Origin: Hetaerina americana
Taxonomy: Eukaryota; Arthropoda; Insecta; Odonata; Calopterygidae
Reading direction: 5' to 3'
DNA: 64,000 nucleotides
NCBI GenBank assembly: GCA_022747635.1
Contig: JAKTNV010000001.1
Location: 37,043,351 to 37,107,350, forward strand
Shown here: piece by piece, positions 37,060-49,874 of the stretch
Layout of the letters: every line of letters starts with the position of its first letter
Position numbering within the stretch: position 1 is the first letter of the stretch
The notes under the pieces: generated by a model
Databases searched by the model: none
What the model saw: the letters and a program-made list of their open reading frames with translations, nothing else
What the model was told of the DNA's origin: nothing
Program-made: the position numbers and the translations under genes

Positions 37060-37675
37060 ACAGGTTTTCACCGACACCCGAAATTCTTCAAATTACTGTC
37101 CTTGAGCCTCTACACATTTTTTCAGCGACTCTGCGATGACCAGTACGCGCCCTGGAAGGCATCCTCGGGGACTTCTCGCAGGTCTTCGTTACGGCTGATT
37201 GGATTAATGGACGAAAATCGGGTTCCTTTCGGGGTGCCTTAATCCGAGGAAACAAAAAGACGTCTGCTGGGACGACGTCAGGACTATAGGGGGTGGGGCA
37301 GCGTTGGCACCTTGTGTTTGGCCAGGAACTCGCAGACTCGTAGCGCATTGTGGCGAGGTGAGTTTTCGTAATGGAGTTTCCAGGTAGCGGAGATGTCTTT
37401 TCTCGTCCTGATGACCCTTTTTCGGAGTCTTTCCAGCACAGCCACGTAGTGGGCAGCGTTAACTGTCTGTCCTAGAGGAACAAACTCCTTTACTGTCGAA
37501 AGAGGCAATGAGCAATGTTTTCACTTTTGATTTGTTCATTCTTGCCTTTTTGGGCTTGGGGGACTGGTCGGTGTGCCACTCAGAGCTTTGGCGTTTTGTT
37601 TCTGGGTCGTATTCAGAAATCCAGGTTTCATCACCAATGATGACGTTGTCCAAATAATCAGGTTGATTTTCAATA
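37060..37675 (-). pseudogene. Broken mariner transposase
   Basis: The relic begins recognisably at DNVIIGDETWISEYDPETKR, with the first catalytic Asp (codons at about 37621-37635). It continues through an LGQTVNAAHYVAVLERLRKR segment to HYENSPRH at 37347-37373. The family there has HHDNAPAH, so the second catalytic Asp reads as Glu. The YSPDVVPADVFLFPR block (about 37250-37290) keeps the third Asp. At least one frameshift separates these blocks, and a stop follows CVEAQGQ, a few codons before the family's usual end. Both changes point to a dead copy. Confidence 0.85.
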
Positions 37676-37897
37676 CGTTACAAAAGTTCACTCGAAATTT
37701 CCACTCGGTTGTTCTTTCGTGACACGGTCGGCGTGCAGAGGTTTACCATAACTGACTTCCTGCCGCTTCCACAGCTTGGAGAGCACTGAAATTGATTTTT
37801 TGGCAAAGCTTACACCTATTTCAAGTAGTTTGATCCCACTTCGATCGATAGGAGCGGCGAGAGAAATTTAATTGTATTACTTTTGGAACGCACCGTG
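37060..37897 (-). mobile_element. Diverged mariner transposon
   Basis: A minus-strand mariner copy. Its 5' end is probably at 37897, where the reverse complement reads CACGGTGCGTTCCAAAAGTA after TA, like a mariner terminus. The matching inverted end near 37060 could not be identified. It encodes a transposase relic different in sequence from the one at 31.1-31.7 kb, so the window holds two mariner lineages. The 5' coding third is highly diverged or partly lost. Confidence 0.85.
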
Positions 37898-37899
37898 TA

Positions 37900-38680
37900 C
37901 ATAGCCTCGGTTTTGTGTGAATTTGGTTTGCGCTTTCAAAGTTTGTTCAAGGTCTCCTCTGTGCTATGGTTTCAAAGAGATCATCTCCATCTAGCTTAAA
38001 CGTCATGCGCACACAGTGTAATTAAATACATTCGTTTGACGTCAATCATTTGAAAATTGTAATCGCTGATTGCTGATGGGAGAATTCACTCGAATCGGTT
38101 TCCTAGGTAGCTTCACCCGCTTACTCAAAAGTCACCGAATCATACTCCTAGTGAAACATTTTTACTCCGCTTTGTGTTACATTTAATTTTAATACATATT
38201 TCGTTTACCAATGGCTGACGAATCAATGCGGCGTATTTCAAACCCGCATCAACCAAGAAAAGAACTTCAGCGCACTCCTACTCCAAGTCGAACGTATGAT
38301 TCAATTTTCTAAATCGCGTTATGATTTTTCATCCCGTTCAATTTTTAAACATAGGTAGGCAGTAAAGAAATAGAAGCTCTGCTAAACATTAATTAGTATA
38401 TGAATGAGAGATAAAGAATAAATTCAACACTTTCTGATTGCTTCAGTGTAAATGAATCACTAACACAATATCCGAAAACATTTTCGTCCCAGGATTCCAT
38501 TTTACTCTTTGCCTCCAGACGAAACGATTATATTACCGACTCGTGTTCGAGCATTTCCAACAGTAAAAATGATGAAAATCTGCCAATATAAGACACTCTC
38601 CATCGCAGGGCATGGATGACAATGCCAATATGTAAACGAAGAGCCATGACAAACTTGACATGTTGCCTTGCAAAACAAAT
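37900..38680. other. Unassigned AT-rich sequence
   Basis: No feature recognised. Confidence 0.5.
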
Positions 38681-39321
38681 TGAGAAATGAGATACCCGAA
38701 CGACAAAGAAGAAAGAATCAAGGCGCATCAGATCTGTACCCAACACAAGCTGTGTTTACAGACAAGCACAGAGAAAGGGAGACAGGGAAAACTCACGCGC
38801 CGCTAGCTGTAACCAAAGAGCACGAACACGCGTCTAGCTGCTCTAAGCACACGCACTCCCTGCTTGTCGAACCCGTTAAGACATCCCAAAGGCAAGCTCC
38901 GCAAAAAAAGGACCGGCACCATCTGCTTTTCCTCAACACTCGCAGAATCAAACAGGCCAATCAAAATAATCCGGGAGGCGAGCACCGCAGACGCCCGCGC
39001 GGGCCCTACGGCAGTGAGAGAACGGCATTGCATAAGCAAGGGCGCGAGACGGCGACGCTAAAACCCTCGAGGGCGACCTTTGAGCGAATTAGCGGGGCAG
39101 AGGAGAACATGAGTCCTCGGTGGCAGACAGAGAAGACGCCGAAACACGTGACGGCACTGCAGGCCCATAAAAGAGGACGGTGTCTCCGCGTCATAACCTC
39201 CCTTCGGCAAGGGGGAGGGAAGCGCCAAAGGAAGGCATTCCCTATCCAACAACTCCCCTCCCAAAGTCATTCTCACCATGGTTCAATCCTATACGCTGCT
39301 CTACCTCCCTTTTATCGCTGA
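38668..39321 (+). other. CpG-rich block carrying a 217-codon unrecognised open frame
   Basis: This is the longest Met-initiated plus-strand frame in the window that is not opened by a simple repeat. The product would be strongly basic, rich in Arg, Lys, His, Gln and Ser, with a few Cys and no hydrophobic segment. I recognise no domain. Minus-strand frames of 62-78 codons overlap it, and the block (38690-39310) is GC- and CpG-rich, which suppresses stop codons. It could be a CpG island, a disordered-protein exon, or chance; chance is the simplest reading. Confidence 0.25.
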
Positions 39322-39329
39322 TGCTGTAA

Positions 39330-40280
39330 TTTTTACAGTCTCATGTCACCGTTTAAATCACAGCATCTTGGTTTTCCTCCAAACCGTTCAATAATTATTT
39401 CGAAATCAAAATATTTAAATTGTTTACCCAGTTCAACACTAAGTGTAAATTTGAGGACATCATTCAGAGAGGACTAATTAACCCTGTTTCCTCACACAGA
39501 CTCACTTCATCTTCGCTGAATTTTATCAATCGTGGAAATAAATGTTTAATATATCTTCTAGAGCTACGTAACTTAATTATTTGCTTCTAATTTATTCGGC
39601 ATATTTCAAAATCTAGTATTTTTTCACGCCATCCCTCGCTCATATACTTCGTTTCTTCCCCTCTCTTGTACGTTCTAATTTTATAACCGATGTAAAACCT
39701 TCTAGAAAAAAGACAGCAGCATGAAATTATGTCGGTGAAATATATTTTGTTAGGGTTTTACGCCCGCGAAAAAGTACACTGTTGAATATTGTATCGCATG
39801 AAAGTACCACAGATAAAAATCAACTAAAACTCAATCCGTGAAACATAATTAATCACTGTGGAAGTCAATAATTATAATGAACCATTTTCCCGGTTTTTAT
39901 TAGGCCGGCTACTCGGAATCCAGTTTTTCTCTGCTTTATTTTACGCTGCAGAGCGATTTTTAACGGGAACTCCGAGCAAATGAAGCATACAGAGATTGAT
40001 ATTACGCAAAAGCTAAACACATTCGTGCCAGCATTAATAAATTAACGGAATAATGTCCAGTAAGTAAATGCTTACCACCATTGCATGCGCTTATACGTTC
40101 ATTAAATCGTTAATCAGGACGCATTCGTTAAATACTACATTTTCGGAGCGAAATCCTTATCCGAAAGCATCCTACAAATTTATTTACATAATATAAACCT
40201 CAAAATAAATTGACAGAATATCTCTATTCTTCCTTTAAGACTGCCATTCAACACTGAAAATAATATGCATTCATAACGTA
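39330..40280. other. Unassigned AT-rich sequence
   Basis: No feature recognised. Confidence 0.5.
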
Positions 40281-40282
40281 GA

Positions 40283-40284
40283 AT

Positions 40285-40383
<99 letters not shown>

Positions 40384-40387
40384 TATA
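40283..40387. repeat. (TA)n microsatellite, longest in the window
   Basis: About 105 bases are almost pure TA, with AATA phase shifts near both ends. Unlike three other TA arrays here it has no recognisable SINE beside it. Confidence 0.97.
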
Positions 40388-40389
40388 CT

Positions 40390-40780
40390 CACACTTATAT
40401 TTGAAATAATATAAAAATAATAATAGAATACATATAAAATACCTAGCTAATCTAATATTAGAGCAACAATAAAAGTTTGCTATTATAACACGAGCTAGGT
40501 TTCTTCGTTCAAATTCGTGCTTCGACTTCTGAGTACCTGATGAATGCTAGAAAACTTAAAAATAGAAGAGCTAAAAAGTTTCTAAATGTGATATTACATC
40601 TGCTTTTTAAATGTATCATTGAATTTTGATGATTTTGTATCTATGAAAGAAATCAACTAATATGCAATAATGTACGTGCGGAATGAAAAAACAAGAGCCG
40701 CCTCGCGTCATCGCGTCATTCTTGTTGAAAATCTTCACATTAGAGTACAAAGAGTTCAACTGCTACAAAGCTGGGATCGA
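40390..40780. other. Unassigned AT-rich sequence
   Basis: Nothing recognised. Confidence 0.5.
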
Positions 40781-40789
40781 AATCTCACC

Positions 40790-41090
40790 CAACCGAAGTC
40801 TCTGGTCCGCCGGCCAATAAATTAGTCCCAACCCCTCTCTTCCCCAGAGTTTTTCCTCCTTAAACGAGCTCAATTTCCTGTTTACTTCCCTTCCCTACAC
40901 ACACACACACTCACACACTTTAACGAGCCTTCTCACCCCCTCGCCCATATTCTGCCGCACACCCGCGACACATCTCTCACATCACACCCCTTGAGCCGCT
41001 TCCTTCCCAACGAAGGAACGAACCCTCGCCAGTCTCATAACAGCGAATCCCGTCGAGGTCTCTCTTGAAACAAAACTCCTTGCATCAGTT
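40790..41090. other. C-rich patch with short (CA)n tract
   Basis: A GC-richer stretch with a (CA)n array at about 40897-40918 and pyrimidine-rich surroundings. No coding frame was recognised. Confidence 0.5.
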
Positions 41091-41094
41091 TGTA

Positions 41095-43850
41095 CGAAAA
41101 TGAAAGATAGGGAGCGAAGAGATGGAGCCGTTTATTTCCCCGGTGTTGGGGTAGCTAAAGCAAAACGCAAAGAGATGTGGTGTGAGCCCAAAAGGGAGAA
41201 ATACCAATAACCATGAATGAGTTCAAAATCCTCTCGGCAAGAAATGCCCTCTGAATTATTTGGACCTGGAGAACTTCAATAGGCGTATATTCCACCGGTT
41301 AGCTAACACCACAGTGAAATTTTTAAAACTCTTCGACCCGGTCTTCGGTTAGATGGTTGAAGGATGACCTAACCTCTCACTGAGGCTCGCATTAACAACC
41401 TCAAAAATGATAGCCTCTGAGGAGTACTTTCATTACATTTACGCTCTCTTTTTGTTTAACAAAACTTCCAAGAGATTATTAAATCTTGAACACGATTATT
41501 CTAACGAAGCTAAGTCCTTCTGTCGGTGATATTCAAATATTCAAAATATGGACGGATTTCCTATTCCGGCGCCGCTTGCCGTTCCCCATTTGAAGGTTTG
41601 ATGCCCAGAAAATCAAACAGAATGGGTAAACCATCACAAAAAATTCGTACTTAAAGGTAAATCACAAACTTTTTAATCACACCCAGGTAAAGCTAGACGG
41701 GCAATATGTCCTGGAAATTCATTGTCCATTTGCATTATTAGGTTATGCATGATGTAATATTCAAACTAGGGAAATTACTTCCGTCTTCTACAAGCGCTAA
41801 CCATGTCGTGATAAGATTGTGAAAGAAAAACATAACAAATAATATATTTTTCAACAAAATTTTAAGTGGAAGGACATTTTCATATAGTTTATCAATGGCA
41901 GGGTTTCATTAGAGAAACTAACTTTAACTAAGACAACTTGCGCTACCGAGAAGCTTGCAAGATTCTTATAGCACCAGGTCTTCGCAGTCACCATCCACTG
42001 AAAATCTTTCTTTGAGAACAATGAAGAATAAATTCACTTTGCCATTTAAAAATTATTAATGATTACCTCAAATTTAAAAGTGATTGTCAGCATTAACCTT
42101 TAGAAGTTACATTGTGATAGGCTAATGGGAAAGGTTCCCAGGAGCAATTGCACGAAATTGCTCGCACGAAAATCTTTCATCAAATAGGCTTCAAGGATTA
42201 AGTTAAACAATTATGGATTTTTCAAACTCCAATTCGAGAACGACTCCGCTTTTACTATGATATCGAGTGCTATGACAGAATGCATAAACCGAAGGGTCGT
42301 CACTATTGAAGATCAACGAAGAAGCTACTTAATTCCTTAGTAGGCCGAGCAGCATTTTTAAAACGCTAATTCTCTTGCATTTATGGGCTTAAACATAAAG
42401 TCAAATTTTAGTTTAATACCTCAATTAATAATATGGATTATGTGTATGTTCCAAAGCAATTTAAAATGGAAAAGCACGGAAATAAACCATGGCAAACAGT
42501 TAATGAACCTGACAAAAAGGAAAACACCAGTTAGGAAATATCAATGTCTTAAAATAGAATACAAATATTTTATTCGTTTCAACTGAAGAAAATAATCTAA
42601 TGACCTTTGTTTCGGCTAGTTTACCATCAATTCTCACTGCACTACAAAATGAAGATCATTTCAATCTCAGAAATATACAGATATGGTCAGAATCGACGAA
42701 AAAGTCATTGGCAAACGCTAATTACCACTTGGTTTCGAAAGAAATTCACTATTTAAGCTCTGTTAACGACTAATGGGACAAATTCTTGAGTGATAGTGGC
42801 AGTTTAATTGACAAAAATATAGCCCGGACCCCTTTGATGTCACAAAACCATCTGATTTATGAACCCATTCCCCATCATTATTTATGACCCCGCCTGCAAA
42901 GACCTCAATATACGCCGGGACGACCAGAATCGTGTCGTTTACGTGACCGGAAATAGAACTGAAGTGCACTTTTGTGCCCAATGACACCAGCATGTGTCAC
43001 ACGGGGTTATATACTGACTGAAATGAGTACCTTCGCTGACAACAGACAAATTTCACACGCTCCGACCTCACAATCGCTACACATGATTTCCCATTCTTCC
43101 CAAGAGGATGAGGCTAATATAGTAGCGTGGTTTACAGCTTGGGGTTTATTTTTTACGAGCATATGATTGACGATAGCAAGCGAATGTGAAATCTTAACGA
43201 GTTTCAGATCGAATTTAAGGCTCTAATTCCATAAGCTGCCTCTACCTTTCCAAAAAAAGCCCATGCAAATCGTCCGAGAACAAAAATGTCCATTCGAGTA
43301 GCTCTATTAAGCTGCGATAGCTAATGTTGTGAACTAGAAAATTGTGGAAGTACTGTACCCATGGGTTATAAATATGCAATTCCTTCCACCTTCCAAACAA
43401 AACGACGAAATAGCAGCAAATGTAGGCAGATGGCGTGGAAACAGACTGCGACAAATGAACATTCCATTTTCAATCCGTAATCTCTCATGAAGGATTAATA
43501 ATGTATGCCTTTCTCCTTACATGCCCCAAGTTCCATGAATATTTATAACCAGTGATTGATTTTTGAATCCATTGTGAATTGAAGTAATTTTGCCTTAGAA
43601 CCAGTTAAGCACAACCACCTGTAGGGACGGTCATCAAAAAGCAAGCCACTGATGGTGCTGTATTTTCTTTTTCTTCCTCTTCTTTCGCCCGTCTGAAGGT
43701 CAGTTAGTTGACCTCGCTGTAGGAAACGCAAAATAATAGTTACTCGGAAATTTACAGCAGTGGTTCTTTCACAAATTTCGCATACGAAGGCGCCAGTACG
43801 CGTTAATGTTTACCTTGAACGGCTTTAAAGACGTTAAGTTAATTTAAATT
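41095..43850. other. Unassigned AT-rich sequence
   Basis: Roughly 2.7 kb without supported features. The 76-codon minus frame at 42763-42993 is compositionally normal but unrecognised, with no clear splice sites checked. Confidence 0.45.
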
Positions 43851-43959
43851 TGAGCTTTAAAGTTAATTACCCCACAATCTACTTCATACACTGGGTGGTG
43901 TGCATGAAGTCGAGGCGTCAGATGAGTAGGGGAGGTATGAATGTGCTCACTCCGAGAGA

Positions 43960-44640
43960 ATCCGAATGCTCCGGACTCAACTGCCAATTTGGAGCGAGAG
44001 AGAGAGAATGAGAGAGGGGGAGAGGTGGAGCGGCAAGGGCGGAAAGAGGGGCAGAGGGAGAAATGAGGAAGGGGAGGGAGAGAGAGAAAGGGAAAGGGTA
44101 GACAGAGGATAAGGCGTTGGCCATTTGCCGCTGCTTCCGTTAGCAAATTACGCCTCCAAATCGGGCTGGTCTGGGTGGCGGAGCAATTTCTCTCCGGGTG
44201 AATAACAGAAGAGAAGAGGGGTGGGGCGGGAGAGAAACCCCCGTGTGGGGGAACTGTGGGGTGGAGGGGGTAGGAGCGGGGGATGACGTGAGAATAGTTG
44301 GAGGAGGAGAGGGAAGTGGCGAGGGTGGCAGTGGGAAAGGGAGTGATGAGGAATGAGGGTGGGTATTTGCAGACAGCCGAAGACCTACGTCGGAGGATGT
44401 GTACCGGTAAGTGAGTCGGGAGGATTGCGAAGGAAGGGGCACCCAGGAGGTCTCGGGGTACGTCAGCGTGATGGAAAGAAAAGAAACGGGGAAGACAGGT
44501 GGTGGAAGGCGGAGGAAGGAAGGGAGATGGGTGGGGGCGCAATTAAGGCTCATTGTTGAACCGCCCTTCTGTCTCAAGGTGAGGCGAGATCACCCGGGAG
44601 GGAGGGTGAGGCGCGGAGGGGTCGCCGGCACAGACTGAAT
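43960..44640 (+). other. Long polypurine (G/A-rich) block
   Basis: The plus strand is dominated by G and A for about 650 bases, with pure purine runs such as GGAGAGGTGGAGC and GGGGAGGGAGAGAGAGAAAG near 44020-44100. Two overlapping minus frames of 232 and 145 codons (43844-44542 and 44140-44577) are Pro/Ser/Leu/His-rich products of the CT-rich complement, not convincing proteins. A TTCGG- and CpG-containing part lies at 44360-44480. A regulatory or triplex-prone role is possible but unproven. Confidence 0.6.
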
Positions 44641-44689
44641 CTTGAGAGTCTACGCGTACGTGGGACAGGTCTCCCGGAGCCTAGATTCC

Positions 44690-46680
44690 AACTTTCCTTT
44701 ATAAATTCCATAACTTTTTAACTCTGGTTTCATACCATGTTTACACATCTACAGACATCTGTGAGCATTATCTCTTCCGGATTAGACTCTCGAATTTGAT
44801 TTTTCTAATATTTTATGCGCGGCCTAATTAATATCTTTGCATGCTCGTAAACTTTGATAAGGGGGACCTTTACCATCCCAACTGGATTTCTACTTATCCT
44901 TATGATTGTTACGAAGGGTTTGTTATTCGACGTGCCTTTCCTTAGCTATAGACCCAGTAAAAATGTCTCACGAAAATAGGTTTGCAAGATTGTTCTGGAA
45001 ATGTTAAAAAAATATTCAGGCGTTAAATAATGTTGGTAAAAGAAAAATATTACTGCAGAAAAACGAATAATTGTAATGACGCTCTAGAACAAAAAAGATA
45101 AATAAGCTAAGCCGTTAACCCTACAACGCATACTCGAAGAACAGTTAAGTTGGCTGAATATTTTCCGATGCCTAAAAAGCTCCGGGATGTTGTGAAAGGA
45201 TTGGAATCAAATTCTGATGAACACATTGGAATGGTATCTCAGCTTAGTTCATATTAATTAAAAGTAATATGAATGATCACATTTATGGCAAGAAAACCAC
45301 AAACGGGGTAAGAGCACTATCAAAAAATGAATAAATGCTTCTGCAAGAACGTTTAACCATGCCATTCCATTTTTTTATTTTACGGCGCAAATGTGTTTAA
45401 AAGTAATACTAAGCCTTTGCTAAAAGCTACTAATCAAAACTCTTAAGTGGAAAAAACGCAAAATATCATAACCAACTGATTTTTTAAACCAAATTAGTTT
45501 GCATAAAAATTGTTGAATTAAAAACTAACTCGTACTGAAAAATCCAGGAAAGAAACCCATTTAACCTCTACCAGTATCATAAAGAGGCTCGCTCTAAAAT
45601 TAGTCCCTTTAATTAAAGGAAAAACTAATTTATCCCATATAATCCGCGAAAAATTTCATCAAATTTAGAAGAAATTGAAGCTCGCGGTTCAGCTATGCGG
45701 AATACGTAGGTTAAGTTTCAAATAGAAGCCTAAGATGAATTGAATTTTCCGAAATCCCCAAGTCCTTTCAAATCCACCGCAAGCAAGAAATGAGTCAGGA
45801 AACGAGAAGTTGACGAGAAACTGAAAAGCTTAACCTCGTACCGCAAGGAAGATTCCCTCATCCCCAGCGAGAAAAAGATCTCGCGAAAAGATCAAAGCAG
45901 CGTAAATTCAAGCAAAGTGACGAAACCAGAATTTTAATCATTAATTAGTGCGCCCAACTCTAAACGCAGTTATGGGCTAAATAATAATTTGATCATGCAA
46001 TAAAACATTTAATACAAACATAGAAATCGTGGTGAATGATAAGATGATGACATAAATGCCAAATGACTCCATATAATCTTTAAATACATTCTTTCAAGGA
46101 CTGTGGAAGAAAATTGAACCAAATGAGCGCTTTTACTCCAAGCATAATGAGTAAATTCCTTGTTACATCATTTGGTCTAAACGACACATGAGTTTCAAAT
46201 CCCTCTTATAGATATCCGATGGCTATGAAAGACACTGAGGAAATACGTAATTCAAAGAGATTAATGAAAACAATATTTCGCATTCAAGTATAATTAACAC
46301 TTTTTTATTTCAGAATTCTACTAGCTAGAATTACATTCTAGTCGTAAGTGTTAGTATGTCCCATTCCAGGCACAAGAATTGTTTTTAAGTTTAGTATGCC
46401 GTAACGCATCAACATTTCTTTTGTGTATGAAAACTCAGACAATTAAGGGTTAATAAAAAGAAAATTCTCATGCTAAGCTAAATTGCTAATAATCTTACTT
46501 GCAGCTTAAGAAAAACGATCGGCATAAACACAACTGACAACATAAGATTTGCTGAGAACGCGCATTAAACTACATGGGGAATCAATAGTTCCATTCAAAA
46601 CGCATTATTACAAAAGTATATTTCCCTTACGGCAATAAAGGACCGACTGCTCCCATTGAAATAAATAAGTCAACCACCGG
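44690..46680. other. Unassigned AT-rich sequence
   Basis: Two kilobases with no recognised feature and no frame over 60 codons in the listed strands. Confidence 0.5.
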
Positions 46681-46689
46681 GTGAGCCCT

Positions 46690-47640
46690 GGAGCCGAATT
46701 TGTTCATCCAATCAACTTCAATCGATCTCACGACACGAACTTATAAAAAACCCATTTCCGGCCGGCATGGCAAGTTGCCCATCTCGATGGATACACCGCA
46801 TCGGGCGGGGAATGAAACGGGGAGGAGTTTAAAAGCCATAACTTTCCCATCACGGTGCAAACATTTCTCTATCGGGAAAACAAAAAGATTCCCCGGAAAA
46901 CAAAGACTCATGCCGGCTGAGCGCCACGTGCTAACATCTTTTTAATCGCCTCCACCTTTCCACCAATAAAGCAATCCATCCATGAATCAATGTAGCGGAG
47001 ACCATAAAAGCTCCTCTCCTTCGCATTCCGCCCGGAGAGACTGGAAGGGAGAGGGAGCCAGGGAGCGGACCCAGATGACCTCATCAGGACCCTCACTTTT
47101 TTTTAAAGAACCATGAACAAACAGGATAACACGGGATGCGCCTGCACTTGACCTCTTTCCCGCCTCTTCCATGCGGTGAGAGACGCGTGCCCTCCGGGAG
47201 GCAAGTGTGTGTTGCAGGGCCTCGCGACCTCGTCCCCTTCCTCCACTTCCCCACTCCATTAACACCTCCCTCCCTCTTAGAAAATGTAACAAGGAGAGAG
47301 AGAGAGAGAGAGAGACGGAGAGGACTATCAGTCTCTTCCTGAAAATTTCACAACTCGCTCCCATTTACCAGTGCCTCGCCCCGGCACGCTCTTGACGATT
47401 ATGCCGGCCGCCCGGCTTCTCCAGGGACGAAATCGGAGTTGCGACTTCAACTGCCTATAGAGGCAAGCAATCTTCACCCCATCTGACCATTTAAAGAGGT
47501 AGATCTGGAAGGGTGCCGCATCATGGAAAGCGTAAATGGGAAGTGACAAGAGCGGATCCAAGGCTGGTGGGAGAAGGAGCGATTCCCCTATCTTGGACAC
47601 TCAAAATCGAGCAAATGGCCATTAGGATTTCATACTGATA
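46690..47640. other. GC-rich patch with (GA)n tract
   Basis: Mixed GC-rich sequence with a (GA)n array at about 47293-47315. Overlapping frames on both strands (125 codons minus at 46987-47364; 90 codons minus at 47328-47600) show no domain. Confidence 0.4.
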
Positions 47641-47819
47641 TCCAAGGTACCTGGCCCAAACAACAAATGATTACGTTTACGGTTTTTATTATCTGATATT
47701 TCACCCAAATAGTTATATCCATAGTGAATAATTTTTATTTCAAAATAACATTTTGTAAAAATTAATCATCCACCGGCAATAATTACGCAGTGCGACTAAA
47801 TGAATTGCCCCCAAGTTTT

Positions 47820-48041
47820 TGGTTCACCCAGTTCTAAGTCAAACGGCGGGTGAAATTTAAACATCAGGTAGGGGGGCCAGTTCCTTTCCCTGTGCCGGTA
47901 ATGGTTTTCCTGGAAGATCTGGTACCCGAAAAATCACACAGCTTGGGTGGAGCTGCAGGTGCCCACAGACTTGTCCGGGAATCAAACCCGGGACCCCCCG
48001 GTCAGTAGTCTAACGCTCTACCCCCTGGACTACCGCGACCC
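47820..48041 (-). mobile_element. tRNA-derived SINE, family A, best-preserved head
   Basis: On the minus strand the element begins GGGTCGCGGTAGTCCAGGGG, giving an A-box-like segment (TAGTCCAGGGGGTAGAGCG). A B box follows (GGGTTTGATTCCCGG, about 47979-47993). The body reads CCACCCAAGCTGTGTGATTT, TTCGGGTACC and CACAGGGAAAGGAACTGGC, shared with the copies at 17.7 and 22.9 kb. The end is CCTGATGTTTAAATTTCACC and ACTGGGTGAACC, matching 57.8 kb. The 5' end abuts the TA tract at 48051. The cloverleaf is imperfect, so I call a SINE, not a tRNA gene. Confidence 0.9.
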
Positions 48042-48047
48042 ATATAC

Positions 48048-48050
<3 letters not shown>

Positions 48051-48108
<58 letters not shown>

Positions 48109-48164
48109 GACATATTTACATATATATATAAATAGACATATATATGTATATACATATACATACA
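48051..48164. repeat. (TA)n microsatellite with degenerate TA/CA extension
   Basis: About 27 TA units to 48104 are followed by interrupted TATA/CATA sequence to about 48164. It lies immediately 5' of the minus-strand SINE. Confidence 0.95.
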
Positions 48165-48169
48165 TTTGT

Positions 48170-49870
48170 AGTATTTGTTCCCCGTTTGGCGGGATTTCGT
48201 GTTTGAATGTAGGTTACATATATCCACATAAACATATTCAAACACGAAATAATGTTATCCTAACATATAATGTATGTGTAGTACAAGATTTCAATATCAA
48301 TTTGTGTCCAATAAGTTTGCCTTCATCAACAGCGGAGGTAATACGGGTCGATCAACAGGCTGCAAACAAAACAATGCGCTGTAATACAAAAAAAACACCC
48401 TCGTGGAAAGCGCGATTCATCACTGCAGGTCCCATCAATGAACCTTGTACCACAAATACATGACATATTAAGGTAATGGTGTATCATAAAATAAAGGTTT
48501 TGCACAATTAATAATTTGAATACAATTTGGCGATAACTCTTTATGAAACAGGCCTCATATAAAATCTCAAATATTAATTTATTGGGTAGAAAACTGTGCA
48601 CGGTCTTTTACCGGCAAAATATTTTAACGATAAATAAGACATCAGGTCCCTCCCACTACGGTTACCTATGCCAACCTCACGGTTAGAGAAATAATCGGTT
48701 AGTTAAGGGTGCGACCATTTCTATCTAGTATTTCTCCCAGTAGCATCTCATTCCTAAATAAAATTGCCAAACAAAAATGCCCCGAGCCCCCTTTTTGTGG
48801 TGTCTTCGACTTGCTTTCTTACTTCATTTAGATGCGTTATTTCATTTGCTCTTTTCCCAACTGCGTCATCGTCATTATCCTTGTCACTGCAGATTTAACT
48901 TCAAAGTATGTTTTAAAACTGTACCACCAAGAGTAACAGCACACCGAAAATGATATTTATCACTTAGTGTTCGGTATGTTTATGGGCCAGATGTGTGTAA
49001 GGCATTGTGCGCAAGTCTTATACTCTTTTCAAACACTAATTTTTACCATTAAAAAATCAAATTATCAGTGATTCCCTCATGTATTAGCTTGATTAAATGA
49101 AGCAGGTACTCTTTCCGATTAAAAATATGGGAAAATTACAGATTAAGAAACTGGAGTACAGCAATACCAGTTCCACGAATATCCATATTTGTCAACGTCA
49201 TGTTGTTTCACCATTGGTAATTGATTTCCTGCTATTCGAGAGGACGCCTCATTGATTATTGATTAGGTGAATTTCACTCCATCTAGGGCTTTTGAGTGTT
49301 TCCCTATTTATTTTGAAAGAAATAAAAGGCGATTATGGCTCTTGTAATTAATATGTAAATACATGAATAATTTTCTTATTTCCGTGTGATATGTCATAAT
49401 AGATATCCGATCTTCAACAAAGTATCCAAACCGTTTTTAATAAGTTTTCAAAATTTAATTATTTTATTCGATTCACTAACAGCAATTTTCAGAGTTGAAT
49501 AATCTGTGTTTCCATTGAAATCCCGTATTCCTTCATAAATAGAATACTAACTACACTAATATTTATGAAGAAAGTTAAAATGAAGACCAGTGTGACATAA
49601 TTTATAGGAAACCATAGAAATATTATCAACTGATGACAAATTTATCAGCTTTAATCGATCCACCCTGCTTCACCACCGTGTAAATCTACATCTCCATGGA
49701 GTTCCCATTCTAGCGGCAGGGGAAAGAGAATCGCTGTCAACCACACCACTGGTGAATACAATACTGACACTTATGGCCATCAAATGTTGAGAAAGAACGC
49801 AAGATTTTATTTATTCCTTTGGCATTTGAGCTCCAGCAAAGTAACCTTCCGTAGTTTTGATATCCTTTCT
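48170..49870. other. Unassigned AT-rich sequence
   Basis: No feature recognised; frames of 86-91 codons at 48203-48601 overlap on opposite strands. Confidence 0.5.
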
Positions 49871-49874
49871 TGGC

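Noticed and set aside
43844..44577. 232- and 145-codon minus-strand ORFs
   Set aside because: They overlap in different frames and are Pro/Ser/His-rich because the complement is CT-rich; this is composition, not coding.
47970..48041. Functional tRNA gene on the minus strand
   Set aside because: A- and B-box-like segments are present, but the cloverleaf is incomplete and the downstream body is shared with other SINE copies.
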